The position numbers and the translations under genes are program-made. Below are positions 17,661 to 29,782 of a DNA stretch of 64,000 nucleotides, one piece after another. The first letter of the stretch is position 1. Each line of letters begins with the position of its first letter. Under the pieces are notes generated by a model that searched no databases, had not been told where the DNA came from, and worked only from the letters and a program-made list of their open reading frames with translations. This DNA is from Aphis gossypii (lineage: Eukaryota; Arthropoda; Insecta; Hemiptera; Aphididae): assembly GCF_020184175.1 (NCBI RefSeq), contig NW_026083050.1, forward strand, positions 41,187 to 105,186. The letters run 5' to 3'.

Positions 17661-20600
17661 TATAAGTATAAAAGTATGAATAAAAAATGAAATCTTATTA
17701 TTGTAGTAAATTTAACAAAACATTGAGCATATTATACAAAAACCTTTTTCAGTTTAATAAGTTAAGTTATCTAGGTACACCAAAATAATAATATGAAACA
17801 ATTAGTAACTTAATAAACCTAAAATCTTATATATTAAATTGACAGTGAATCATTCCTAGATTAAAAAATTCATATTTCAATTATTAGAAACAATTAATTA
17901 GCTTTTACTTTCTAAACTAATGTAACACTGTAGTTATATGTATAAAATTCCCTTAGCTTAAAATGTTATAAGAATTTTGCATACTAATGTTAAGCTTTAT
18001 AATATAGATTTTGTTAAGTTTAAAACACTTTAATTGTATGTTAATTTTGTTCATATCTAATGTAGTCATGTATAATATTTGTATTGTATAATATGATTGT
18101 ACTGTTACCTACTCAGAGCGTTATTATTAATAATAAATAATACATGTTTTTCCTTTGTGTCTTATTACAGGTTTTAACTTAAAAAAATACTATACTTGTA
18201 TGTGCTATCTCCATCTTAATAACACATTTCATATCAAATTTGATGATTAACCTGTTACTATGCCATTTTTAATGCGAATGAATTTACCCATTTTCAAAGA
18301 AGTAAGAATATTTTCCAGCACACTGCTGTTTTATATCTTAATGTCTAAGTAAAGTTAAGCCCAGACATACCCAAAAGTATAACCTTAACCTTATTGAACC
18401 TAACTTACCCTATTAAATTGCTAAAATTATTTTCAGCTTCTGTAATTTGAGATTGGATACGAAGATGACAAGTGTTCATGAAAATTGAATTCTGAAACAC
18501 AAAAGTCACTGGAACATTTTACTGGTTTCTGTCGTCCAATACACCAAGTCACAATCATACAACACACATATCCTTTTTATTATTGTTTTGGATGTTTCAC
18601 TATCATAAATTAAATTTAGGATAGCTACTAAAGAATAATATTTTAATATTTCATTCTAAATTTAAGATGATATAATTGTATTTTTTCAATGATAGGATAA
18701 AAGAATAAATTAAACATTTGGTTTCTTTCGGTAAATCATTGAAATGTTAAATTATATAATTTTACTGTGGTTCAGTTCAATATCTTATAATGATGAAAGC
18801 ATAATAATGTACATGTCAATACAAATCTACAAAATATGCACCTAGTAATAAGGTTAAAAAATGCGTTTGAAAAATAGTCTTTTAACAGAACTGGAAGTTT
18901 ACTGATGAATATTTTTCTAGATACACATACACATGTGTTAAATACCAATGTCTATTTTGATATTTTAAATTTAACTTAATTAATTTGAAATTCTCTTAAT
19001 GTCTCGCAATTACAATGACTGTTGATCATATCTGGAATAATCTCTCTTCTAAAGTGGCATTCATAAATTGCAAACAATTAAAGCGTAAATACATTGCTAA
19101 CATTCCTTCAAACAGTAACCGGTAAATAACCCCACGAAAAAATCTAAAAATACAGTTGAAAGTCCCTAGTTGTTGTTGAGAAATGGAACTTTATGAATTA
19201 CAAATCGTAAATGAATTAATAATTTTCAAAAAATTAAATTAACATTTGCTAGCCGCTGTAATTTCTATGTAAGATATGATTTTGTAGATTATTTCCCGGC
19301 AGCATTGAAAAACATGACATTTTATTAAAGTTGATTCATTGGCTATTATTTTATTTGTTTGCTTGAAAGACAATTTTTAAATGTTACATCCTGTATTTTT
19401 TGCAATGGAATATTAGTTAAGCATGCCTGACAGTTAAATAATTCAATTTATAATGTTACAAGGCTGGGCAAAGTTAAATATTTTTTTTTAAACTTATTAA
19501 GTTAAGTTATCATGGATAAATGTAAATTAAGGTTAAATTTGAAAGAGACCTTTACTTTTTTTTATTTGTAAAAGTTAAAAGTTAATTAGATAACTCAAGA
19601 TAATTTAAGAGGACATGATACCCACAAGTGCTGTATCTGTCTTACAAGTGCTTAACATAGCAAATGATGTGCTCAGCAGATCACATTATTTCAGTTCACT
19701 CTATTTTTTAACAAATGCAGTTAAACGTGATCTGCTGAGCATAACGTTGCTGTGTTAAGCACTTGTAAGACGGAGACAACACATGAGGGCACCACATCCT
19801 CTTTACTTAGTTAAAAATCAGTTATTTTTTTCATATAAAATTTATGATTTTATACCTACCTTTTTTTGTAAATTATTACTGTAATTGTTTCTTGTTAAGT
19901 TTTTTACATTATTAAAAAGTCATTAGTCATGTGTTAAAATAAACTACTGATTTTGGAAATGATAATTATTAGAATAAAGATAAAATATTAATTTTAATTG
20001 ATACAGATGATAGAGTGTAAAATTACTTCTAAAAAATTGTCCATTGATCTTTTCTTTTGTTAGTTTCCACAGAAGTTTGTTTTAATATTCGATATGTTAT
20101 TAACAGTCTATTGTATTAGGTTTATTTGTACTATTCCTATTATAATATAAATATCATAATATACTATGGTTATTTCACGTTAGGTGAAAAACAGTATTTT
20201 AATTACATTATTATTCACCACTTTCATTTCTGTTGTGTCAATGAACTATTAATATCAAACAAGCATAAGTCAATAAACAAAGCGGTAGAACATGCAATGT
20301 ATTTAAGTTATTAATCAATATTAGTGTTCGTAATTATACATCTAAATCTCAATAAGTAAAGGAAAAGATTTACTTTTTAATTTTTAATTTTATATTAATT
20401 ACTTTTATATTTCGATTAATTACAATAATTATGCCAAGGTTTTGATTTGTTAAAGCACTTATGAATATGCACAAACTCATTATCATAACATACATAATAT
20501 TATATTATACATTTCATTAACATAATTTTTTAAAACTTATTGAGATTTAGCTTATTCTAATTTAAAATTCTTTTTGTTTTAATTATTTATATATTTATTT

Positions 20601-20700
20601 CTTTGTTACAGCTTCCAAAGTCATCATCCGGTATTCATTTTTATCTCTACAGTTGTCTGTTATACACAATTCATATCCACATCCGGTATTCATTGTAATT
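17661..20700. other. AT-rich non-coding interior of the MULE
   Basis: No coding frame of note. Holds the foldback element at 19608-19802 and, near 19450-19600, AGTTAAA-rich sequence beginning GGCTGGGCAAAGTTAA that resembles the end of the MITE family at 26256 and 41051. Confidence 0.5.
19608..19802. mobile_element. 195-bp foldback MITE
   Basis: Arms of about 79 bp (19608-19686 and 19724-19802) are inverted copies of each other with scattered mismatches; both contain TCTTACAAGTGCTTAACA and GCTCAGCAGATCAC. The ends are AGAGGA..TCCTCT and both flanks show TTA, compatible with a 3-bp duplication as made by PIF/Harbinger elements. Family assignment is tentative. Confidence 0.65.
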
Positions 20701-20705
20701 TTCTG

Positions 20706-20790
20706 AGTGCGTTTATAGTGCGTTTATACTTTATAGGGCGTTTATACTTTATAGTGCGTTTATAGTACGTTTATAGTGCGTTTTTCCAGT
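20706..20790 (+). repeat. GCGTTTATA short tandem repeats upstream of the MULE gene
   Basis: About six irregular copies of (A/T)(G/A)(T/G)(G/A)CGTTTATA(C/G) spaced 10-20 bp apart, in the 5' region of the transposase gene, about 120 bp before the iteron array. Confidence 0.65.
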
Positions 20791-20908
20791 TTAGTAGTTT
20801 GGTTTTTGTAAGTATTTTGTAAGTATTTTGTTTATTATTAATTTTTTTTTTTTTTTTTTTAATATTTATTTATTAATTTTGTGTACGTATAGTACAGAAA
20901 AAGCTTAT

Positions 20909-21135
20909 AAGTCGAGATTAAGGTTCGAGACTTACATATTAAAAGTCGAGATTAAGGTTCGAGACTTACATATTAAAAGTCGAGATTAAGGTTCGAGACT
21001 TATATTTAAAAAGTCGAGATTAAGGTTCAAGACTTAAAAGTAAAGTCGAGATTTAGGTTCGAGACTTTAATTATTAAAAGTCGAGATTAAGGTTCGAGAC
21101 TTGAAGTAAAAAGTCGAGATTTAGGTTCGAGACTA
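20909..21135 (+). repeat. Seven-copy 25-bp iteron array directly upstream of the MULE transposase gene
   Basis: The core AAGTCGAGATTAAGGTTCGA followed by GACTT occurs seven times, starting near 20909, 20943, 20977, 21011, 21043, 21078 and 21111, at 32-35 bp spacing, with small variants (ATTTAGG for ATTAAGG; TTCAAG once). Each copy has short inverted ends, AAGTC/GACTT. The array ends 78 bp before the start codon, so it is in the promoter or 5' untranslated region and could bind the transposase or a host factor. Confidence 0.85.
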
Positions 21136-21212
21136 AAACCAAAGCTTTTACACAATTCATATTAAATTACTTAAGTGTTTATACCTAATTTGTTGCTGTG
21201 ACGTGTAACAAA

Positions 21213-24200
21213 ATGAGTCTAAATAATAAATTGAATGAAATAGCTCAGTATGTTTGTATTGAGTATCCCGAATTAAACTTTAGTGAAGTTAGTTTTACAC
21301 ACAAGTGTGTGACAGACATTTGCGAAACGATCTTTAAAACAAAAAATTCAAATTTGAAAAAAAACATTGTCAATGGTCTTAAACGAGAAACATCAGAACT
21401 TCGTAAACTCATTCGGATGGTGAAAGAAAACGACGAATCTACGGTGTCTTTGAATGATACTAAAGTAATGAGAAATATTGTGAAATTTATTGAAGAAAAA
21501 AACTATTCAAGAAATGATTTTGTTAACTTCAATTCAAGGGTAATTTATGACATTTGTAGACAATTAAAAATATGTAAGAATAGTAAAAACGCAAAATCGG
21601 TGTACAGAATATGCCAAAAAATATTCATGGATACTTCTTCGTTTTCTACTTTTACTTTATTAAATACTCTTAGCAAATGCTCTGAAGTAGAAGGAGATTC
21701 AAATATAAATATAAATAACTCAGATTTGTTAGAAAACCAAACCAATTTAAATGAACTGAATGTTGAGTCATTGAAGTCAAACGATTTGTACACCACTTTT
21801 GATGATGGTGTTTCAAACATTGGTATCAAGGAAAACGAATGCATAAGCGACTTAACAATAACATCAGCAAATTTTGAAACTGTAGTTAACAGTACACCAA
21901 TACCAAAAAATAGTTACATTGCTACTCCTCCACCATTGAAAAGGTCAGATGAAAAATACCTTAAAGTAGACACACCGTTAAGAGAAGCCTTAATGAAGAC
22001 AACACCAATTAAGTCTGGTGTTGTTTTACCCCCTGGGGCAGAAAATAAATATCCAAATAAAGCTGACTGCAGAGAAAACAATTTTAGAACATTTTCTGGT
22101 TGCACATATAGAGAAGGTCAATTTATGTTTACAGAACAAGAATGGTCTCTTATTGAATATGTCAACGAAAAAGGCAATGTTCGTCTTGAAACTACAAAAT
22201 TCCCGATCATGTTAAGGAAACGAATAAGAACAGTTAACAATACATGTGTTATCAACGTAAGGTCGGTAAACTATCCTAAAAGCTCGTACTGCCATATTTA
22301 TATGTACTGCAGCCACCCTGGATGCAAAAGTTTTAAGCTTATTGTTGAACCTCAAATAAATAGTCATGTTTTGATCACTGTGTGGAGTACTAGCCTACAT
22401 TACTACCACAATCCTGATTATGCACTAACAAATCATGTCAGAGGTATAGAAAGAGACTTGGTCAGAGGAACGTTGAAAAAGACAAAAGTATTTGCTTACG
22501 ATGATGAAGCGGTAAAATGTGCCTCGCCGAGCAAGCATGCCCGGGGTAACAATCAAAAGGTTAAGTCGGTTGACGTGCTAAGACGAATCCGATCAGAAGC
22601 AATAAGTGCTGATGACTATGACAGAGACGATATGGTAGACATGTTGTTGATGTATTCTGAAAATAGTGACTATATAAAGCATGTTGGTTTACCTTCATAT
22701 GCACATTGTTATAGTGATGAACAATTGAATCTACTTACGAAATTGAAATCCAAATGCAATGGTACAATAACTGGTTATTTGGATGCTACTGGTACAGTAG
22801 TAAGAAAAGCTAGCGATGATAGCAAAAGAGTCCTGTATTATGCTGTAGTGGTTAACGCTCTACTACCAGGGAAATCCAGCATTACATGTCCAATAGTAGA
22901 AATGATAAGCTCATCACATGACATAGTAGCAATCTCTCAATGGCTCAATGCTTTTAAAGCATTTGTTTTAAGGAAAAAATTGAACTGGCCGTTGTTCACT
23001 AATGTAGTGACTGATTTTAGTTATGCACAAATGCATGCATTATGTATAGGATGGAATGGTTTTTCTTCTATTTTTGATTATCTCAATTGGTGTTATACCG
23101 TTTTGTTTGAAGCTGTTGATGGGTCAAACATGACAATCATCAATGTGTGTGTAAACCATTACACAAAAATAATTGTGAACCATGTGTTCATGTATTTCAA
23201 GGTCAGTAGTGACTTTGTTCAAATTGTAAAACAAAAATATGTTAACAACTGTGTAATTGACTGGATATGTATACTGTTCAACATGGACAAGATGGAAGAC
23301 ATTGTGCAATGGTTCATTTCGTTCACAGTCATATTATTGTCTCAAACTAAAAACGAGGAGATGAGATGTGCATTTAACATTTTACAAAATAAGTGCAAAG
23401 ACAATAGTCTACTATCGTACAATGTAGATGACAATGATTGTAGCTTTAGTGACATAAATAAAGTTTTATGTGAAACGTCGACGAGGAAGTCTATGTTGTA
23501 TTGTAAATTTCAACAGATCATAGAAAAGATAAAAAAAAGACTCGAACATAGTTCAACACTAGGTAATGAACCAAACGAATATTTTAATGAGGAGTACTTA
23601 GACAGTTTTATACTAAAGTGTGTACCGTTTATACCACTGTGGACGCCTGTTATGAACACAACGGTCAACAATGGTGTTTCAATACGACAGAGTAACGCAA
23701 CAGTAGAGTCATGGTTTAAAACTGTAAAAATAGACATGTTGGAAGGCAATCGCAGACTGAAATGCGGGCGATTCGTGAAAGCATTGCGCAATCGTGTGAT
23801 CAACGTTTGTAAACAAGTAGAGCTTGGTATTAGAAAAAAGAGATGTACGAGAGTACTTAATTTCCAAGACCAGTTACCGAATAAGAGAGTTAAAATGTCA
23901 AATGAGTCTTATATTAGAGGCAAAAGAGATAATGTCGATGAAACATTCCTTGATTCTGTAGAAGAATGGGGAAAGAAAGAAAAACAGCACAAGCATTTGC
24001 AACCGAAAAGTTACCGTCCATTCAAAAAGTCACAGTGTGAAAATATCATAGATACCACTAAACAATTGGTGATATCTGACAAGAATGTAGAAAATCAATT
24101 AAAAAATGGTGATGAAATCCTACTTGATGGGGTGTCTATTGTTAGAGATACAATTAACAAGTCTTTTTCTACACCTGGAAGCCACAAGTCTCCCTTCAAT

Positions 24201-25121
24201 TTGAAAAATTCAAACGGCTTAGAACTTTACAGCAATATGTTGCCAAAAGATTTGGCATATTACAGACATGTCATAATGCCAAAAACAAATAATTATATTG
24301 TTGGAATATATGATTATATTTGTAAGGGAAAGAATGGTGATTTATTTTTTCCACAGTTACTGTTTAGTGATTTTGACACTTTGTCAAAACCCAATTGGTT
24401 GAATAATTTTGTGATAGACATTTGTCTAGTATCAAAAGTGATTGAACTAGGACTGCAAAATGTTGAAGTTTTGCCATGTGAATTAGTGAGTCAATTGTTG
24501 GCAAAAAGAGATGTCGGTGAAGATATGGATCGAAAGATTGTCATTGAAGAGAACAGTATAGTTATTTTACCATGGAATATTAACAAAAATCATTGGATGG
24601 TTGTCGTTGTTGATTTTAGCACTAATGAATGTAGTATCATGGATCCCATGAAACCCATTGATACAGGTAACAGAATACATGAAAACCGTTTTAAACACTT
24701 GTACAAAGCAATGAAAAATAATTGTATCTATGGTAACAAAAAAAATTTCCCATTGTTAAATTTAATTTCATGTTATAAGGAAAATATACCAGTTCAGACA
24801 GATGGCTATAACTGTGGAGTTTTTGTAATATACTATGTGCATACTATTATAAGTAAATCAGATTTTGATCCTGGTTTCGATCCTGTGGAGTACAGAAACT
24901 ATCTAAAAAGGTATCTTTTGGAAAAATCAGAAGACATTACCAATATGTGCCTTTACTGCAACAGCTTATCAAATAGACACAGATGCGAAGGAGACCAAAG
25001 TGTTGTGGAATGGGTATCATGCACACGGTGTTGTAGATGGATTGCTATAAATTGCATCCCCGAAGAAGATAGGATCGATGACTATGCGAGTAGTGATTTT
25101 CTGTGTCTATTATGCCAGTAG
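21213..25121 (+). CDS. MULE transposase fused to a Ulp1-type protease and a C-terminal Cys-rich finger
   Basis: One uninterrupted frame of 1302 residues from the first ATG (21213). Residues 1-300 are unassigned, Lys/Asn-rich and partly helical. Around 305-400, a Cys/His region (CSHPGCKSFKLIV..., then SLHYYHNPDY) resembles a WRKY/GCM1- or FLYWCH-like binding domain. The MULE core follows: D524 (GYLDATGTVVRK), D601 (VVTDFSYAQMHAL), a C..H pair in CVNHYTK, and E832 (NATVESWFKTVK). Residues about 1030-1230 form a C48 (Ulp1/SENP) protease with H1127 (NHWMVVVV), D1144 (IMDP), Q1195 and C1201 (QTDGYNCGVFVIYY). The C-terminus (about 1247-1302) has paired cysteines (CLYCNS, CTRCCRW, CLLCQ) like a degenerate PHD/RING finger. 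Cut-and-paste activity is expected. Deconjugation of SUMO or a similar modifier is inference from the family. Possibly active. Confidence 0.85.
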   Translation: MSLNNKLNEIAQYVCIEYPELNFSEVSFTHKCVTDICETIFKTKNSNLKKNIVNGLKRETSELRKLIRMVKENDESTVSLNDTKVMRNIVKFIEEKNYSRNDFVNFNSRVIYDICRQLKICKNSKNAKSVYRICQKIFMDTSSFSTFTLLNTLSKCSEVEGDSNININNSDLLENQTNLNELNVESLKSNDLYTTFDDGVSNIGIKENECISDLTITSANFETVVNSTPIPKNSYIATPPPLKRSDEKYLKVDTPLREALMKTTPIKSGVVLPPGAENKYPNKADCRENNFRTFSGCTYREGQFMFTEQEWSLIEYVNEKGNVRLETTKFPIMLRKRIRTVNNTCVINVRSVNYPKSSYCHIYMYCSHPGCKSFKLIVEPQINSHVLITVWSTSLHYYHNPDYALTNHVRGIERDLVRGTLKKTKVFAYDDEAVKCASPSKHARGNNQKVKSVDVLRRIRSEAISADDYDRDDMVDMLLMYSENSDYIKHVGLPSYAHCYSDEQLNLLTKLKSKCNGTITGYLDATGTVVRKASDDSKRVLYYAVVVNALLPGKSSITCPIVEMISSSHDIVAISQWLNAFKAFVLRKKLNWPLFTNVVTDFSYAQMHALCIGWNGFSSIFDYLNWCYTVLFEAVDGSNMTIINVCVNHYTKIIVNHVFMYFKVSSDFVQIVKQKYVNNCVIDWICILFNMDKMEDIVQWFISFTVILLSQTKNEEMRCAFNILQNKCKDNSLLSYNVDDNDCSFSDINKVLCETSTRKSMLYCKFQQIIEKIKKRLEHSSTLGNEPNEYFNEEYLDSFILKCVPFIPLWTPVMNTTVNNGVSIRQSNATVESWFKTVKIDMLEGNRRLKCGRFVKALRNRVINVCKQVELGIRKKRCTRVLNFQDQLPNKRVKMSNESYIRGKRDNVDETFLDSVEEWGKKEKQHKHLQPKSYRPFKKSQCENIIDTTKQLVISDKNVENQLKNGDEILLDGVSIVRDTINKSFSTPGSHKSPFNLKNSNGLELYSNMLPKDLAYYRHVIMPKTNNYIVGIYDYICKGKNGDLFFPQLLFSDFDTLSKPNWLNNFVIDICLVSKVIELGLQNVEVLPCELVSQLLAKRDVGEDMDRKIVIEENSIVILPWNINKNHWMVVVVDFSTNECSIMDPMKPIDTGNRIHENRFKHLYKAMKNNCIYGNKKNFPLLNLISCYKENIPVQTDGYNCGVFVIYYVHTIISKSDFDPGFDPVEYRNYLKRYLLEKSEDITNMCLYCNSLSNRHRCEGDQSVVEWVSCTRCCRWIAINCIPEEDRIDDYASSDFLCLLCQ

Positions 25122-27977
25122 AACAAAGCCTTGTAAAAGATGCTTTTTAAAAGTATTCTAATACAGACATAGATACTTAAAAGTATATAACATGCTTATT
25201 TGAATACTCAGTTAAAAAAAATATGATTATGGGTATATTATAATAATATAGTGTAAAAATAAATAAAATATTATATTAACTAAAAATAATAAGTATTTTA
25301 GCATAAGTATTTGATTATAAATACTTTGAGAAAGTACATATTTGAATACTTTTAATTTTAATCAAATTATCTACTAAACTGCAGTAGAACAAATAGGATT
25401 GAATTGTATGTTGTTTATCTGAATTTAATTATTTTAATATGTTTTTAATCTTAGTTTATTATTTATTTAATTTTAGTTCAGTTTAACAGTTGATTCGATA
25501 CAATTAATGTACAAAATGTAACCACGCCAATTATGAAAATCTACACAGCTTATATAATTAATATAAATTGTATAGATTAGTATAATTGCCAGTCCGAAGT
25601 CTGGATTCAAGACATCCATAAATTAAATATGCCATAGATTTACAAAAATTGACAGCTTGCACTTTAAGACTAATGCAGGTTGCCTGATATATTATAATAA
25701 TAATATCTGGTATATTTGATTTTAATTCAAGGATATTTATCACCTAATGGTGGTTATATTTTTTGAATTAATGATATCTTAAGTGGGACGGCATTTTGTA
25801 TATCTTATTGATGAATCAAAATTATTTTTATTTGTTAAGTTATGAGAAAGTACTAAAAATCTCTTAATAATTGATAAAACCTATGTTCAATAACATTAAT
25901 TTAACAAACACAATATATTCAATGTCAGTGTTTTAGGTGTTGAACCGCTCAGCTGTATCAAAGAAAAAAAATATATATACGTACCTACTAAAGGTATGAT
26001 TTATATTTCTAAAAGTATGTTGTCATATTATGGTTTTAACTTCTATTTCATAGACTACAATGGGTAGCATGTAAAGTACCCCACATGTTTTATTTAAATA
26101 AAAATAATAAAACCGCATCCTAAAAAAGAACCTGTTTTTATGCTGTTTAATCATAAAAACTTTTCAGTAAAGATTAATTTATTTGCAATACAACATTTTT
26201 AATTAAGTACCTATAATCTAATATGATATTCTACTTCTACAAGTAAACATATTTCCAAAGCTGGGCACTAACTAGTTAGAAAGTTAAAGTTAAGTTAGTA
26301 AGTTACTTTTTAAGTAAAAATAAGTAAATAGTAAAAATAGTCTAATCTAACTCGTTAGAAAAAAAACTATTCTAACTAGATATTATTTTTTTTTTGCATT
26401 CCAAAATTCCAAAAGTTGTTCTTCAATCATGACATTATGCTTATATGCCTATACAAGCCTATATAGATTATTGGCTCATATACATTATTAATTATTAGTA
26501 TTTATAATAATGCACGCACAGGAACCCCGGCTTTTATGCGTAGTCTGTAGAATGTAAGAGTTAGAAATTGTAAGTTAGAAATTTGGACAGTTTCAGAAAC
26601 TAACTTATATTCTAACTTAGTTTTTTTATTAAAGTAACTTAACTTCAACTAGTTGAAAAAATGACTAACTTGCCCAGCTTTGCATATTTCATCACATGCT
26701 TGAATATTACTTGAATTATTTTGTTTTTACAGTGGACTCTGCGCAAAAATGGGTATTACCTATTTTAGTAATTCTTCAAAGTTAGTAGAACAAATGAAAA
26801 ATGTCCAATGAGCTGTTTTAATAGGTTCATCAATGTTCAGCATGCACCAATTAGTTTTATATAATTACATTTTTGTTTAAACTCGAACAACTAAGAAAAA
26901 TAAATATTAAGTATTTTATATTTCATAGTTAAAACTAATAATGCAATAACCACAGGTTAAGTACATATGGAAGATACATTTAAATACATGATATTAAGTG
27001 TCGAGAAAAAAATTGTACCTACTTGTAAAGTTGCAACTGCACATTATGTAAAACTGTACATGGTTTTTGGACTTAATTAGTTTATTCAATTTAACAATAT
27101 ATTAATTAACATATCAAATATAATGCCGAATTTGGAAAAAAAGTCTATGTATTTGTTGTATAATGATATGAAAACTTTCTGCTATTTATAATATCACTAG
27201 ATAAACTTATTATTATATTACATATTTCTACAATAAAATAAAAAATAACTGCCCAGCAAACATACATAGTATACGTACTGATGTCTTTGATAAATCTATA
27301 TATCTATAACGTATATGATATCTTATAAACTAATTATAAAAGAATATATAGAATGTCTATATTCATATGTAAATTTTTGCATCTTTGATTTGACCTATAT
27401 TTGATAAATATTTATAGATAAACGTAGATGTATCAGAGATATTAGTGGTTGGATCAATTTATGTACTTGTTTGAATATATGTATACAAGTAAATTTATTT
27501 TATACGTCTTTTATTATTAGTTTGTGTCAAAAATTATATATAGCAACAGCATACATTTAATGAAAACAATTTAGATTATTTATTCTTCATGAATATAATT
27601 ATGATAACAAATTATTATTATGTATAGAAGTTTAGGTTATAGGGTACATACCTACTAGGTTCCTAATTTTGTGATTGATTAATAAATTATTTATATTCTA
27701 AGTTTATTGCAAAGTATGTTTAATTGTTGGACACTCAAGCAAGCCACTAAATTTCAACTTGCATCGTGTAAGCCCCCCTTTAGACGTATATTAGACGTAT
27801 ATATACATTACAGTGTTTCCTGAGTGGAGGTTTGTCATGAAAAGTAATTATAATAAATTTTATAATATTATAATGGCGCTATCTAGGGAATGTTCATGAG
27901 TGGCTATAACCTGTATGAGGGGCATACTATAGGCAACTCGTCGTACAAGTCGGCTATGGCTAATATACGTGTAATTC
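25122..27977. other. AT-rich non-coding right half of the MULE
   Basis: No gene is visible between the transposase stop and the right inverted end apart from the nested MITE at 26256-26682. The polyadenylation region is probably in the first 150 bp (AATAAA near 25260). Confidence 0.5.
26256..26682. mobile_element. 427-bp hAT-type MITE with perfect 8-bp target duplication
   Basis: Ends CAAAGCTGGGCA and TGCCCAGCTTTG, flanked on both sides by CATATTTC (26248-26255 and 26683-26690). The interior is rich in AGTTAA/TTAACT motifs arranged as inverted subrepeats, and there is no coding capacity. A related copy is at 41051-41482. The intact 12-bp ends and perfect duplication suggest a fairly recent insertion. 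Confidence 0.85.
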
Positions 27978-28016
27978 CTTATCAATGGCTGGGTCAATTG
28001 CTAACTTCACACTCGT
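27978..28016 (-). repeat. Right inverted end of the putative MULE
   Basis: Reverse complement of the left end at 16695-16733 (37 of 39 bases). Confidence 0.7.
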
Positions 28017-29782
28017 AAATTTTCAAATAAGTTTCTTAAATATATTTTAATACATTCATATATTATATATTTATTTATATAATATTAATAATATTATTTT
28101 ATTCTTATATTATGTAAAAACTAATATTGTCTAAGGGTAAAATTAAATTTTGAAACTAATGGTACCTAATATTTTCAAGTGTGTGAGATGAGATTTGAAT
28201 GAATTTTGACAATTCAATACTGAAATTGTGCATTTTGAAACAAAATTATGATATAAAAAAGATTATTTAGTTATATAATTTACATAAAAACATAATATGT
28301 ATAAGCTTATATTTTCTTTGGGTAAAATTAAAAAAATACAAAAAGAAAATTTTATTCTAAATCTAAATCTACTGGTGTGAGTTTTAAAATTAAATTGAGT
28401 TATTTATTTAAAAATTAAAATTAGAAATTTGTATTTTTGTTGCTATTTTATGAAAATAGATTATTTTGTTTTAAAAAAAAAATCTTAAATGGATAGTTAC
28501 TCGTACCTACAAATATTTGATTAATTAACAAAATTATATTTTAAATCTACCTACTGGTTACTGGTTATTTTCAAAATATCAATTAATGTAAACTACATTT
28601 TTTGTATGGAATAGAATATTTGTCATGTTAGATTGTGTGTATTTTTTAAATTTAAAATAGATGTTTTATACTAAAACAAAATCCTATTTTAAAAACATTT
28701 ATCACTGAACTTATCTCACAATGTTTGACGTTGCTCTATTAGTTCCATCAATGTTACAATGTCATACCTACTTAAATTCTATGTTAAAAAAATTTGTATC
28801 GAGCGCGTAACTTACTAGATTTGATTTATTTCTTATTTCAAATGGATTTTTCTCGTGTTATTTGTAATAAAAATGGTTCAACAAAATATTCACTAGAAAA
28901 ACATAAAAAAAGTCCATAATGTAGAAAATATTATTTTTCAAAATGTAATAGATAATCGCATTGGTTTTAATTTTAAAAAGAAAACTTTATTCATTGAGCA
29001 TGGCATGTCGATCAATAAGGAAATTTTACACACAAATAATCAAATTACAAAAAAAAGTGGCGATTGGTGCACACCAACAATTTTAAGTAATATTTACTGA
29101 AGGCATTAGCACACGTACGGGGCGTTATAGCTCAACGCTAGAGAGAAGACTTGAGACATTATAATAATAGTAACGGACGATAAGGAATGCGGCGGCAGAC
29201 GATAAAACGCTGTTACATAACGTTATTATATAATTCACAAGACACAAATAATTAAAACAACATAAATATAAAAATAACGGCTGGCGCGCGTGAATGTGTG
29301 TGTGTGTCGGCCGATGACAAAATATATAGGCCGTGCGAACGATCGAACATCTATTACCTATGGTGCTATACTGTTATCATAACGTCTGCAGTATTAATGA
29401 AGTGTATTAAATCATATTTGGGTAAGTACCCAAAATAATATTTTTAAGAATACTACAATAATATTGTATTCATATAGGTACCTATGTAGTATGTGATATT
29501 ATCTATATTCTATACTGTATATTCTTCTACTCGCCTATATTGTTAATATTTACTAACATAGCTAACATTAACATCTGTAATCTGTATGAGTTATATTCAC
29601 TAAAACCAGTATAATATTAAATCAATTTCATACTATATATAATTGGTACAATATGAAAATTAAAATTAAACAGAAAACACCTCCTTGTGGTCTCCTCTGT
29701 TTAATGCTAAATGATTCTCAAAAATGTCATAAGAAAATTTTGTATGTAGGTAGGTAGGTACTTCAGAAAATATTGGTAAATA
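28017..29782. other. Non-coding stretch
   Basis: AT-rich up to about 29100. A GC-richer segment around 29110-29350 (ACGGGGCGTTATAGC, then ACGGCTGGCGCGCG and a short TG repeat) may be promoter-like, but no coding exon follows that I can support. No repeats other than simple sequence. Confidence 0.4.

Larger units (their letters stand above)
16695..28016 (+). mobile_element. Probable 11.3-kb Mutator-like element carrying transposase-Ulp1 gene
   Basis: The ends are a 39-bp inverted pair, 16695-16733 and 27978-28016, identical at 37 of 39 positions (outer bases ACGAGTGTGAAG). Inward of these the match becomes patchy (a shared GTTGCCTATA and a GAT(G/A)GCGC). The single intact gene at 21213-25121 is a MULE transposase, which fits. 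I could not see a matching 9-bp duplication outside the ends (CGTCACTTA versus AAATTTTCA), so the pair could instead be two copies of another repeat. The element is unusually long because of the 200-bp array at the left and long AT-rich spacers. Confidence 0.5.

Noticed and set aside
16719..17690. A cluster of frames of 60-170 codons on both strands repeating the same peptide phrases
   Set aside because: They arise from the ~200-bp tandem array; unit lengths vary without preserving frame.
28840..29090. Short Met-start frame MDFSRVICNKNGSTKYSLEK with a finger-like Cys
   Set aside because: Ends after about 25 codons, and neighbouring frames hold many stops; no clear second Cys-His pair.
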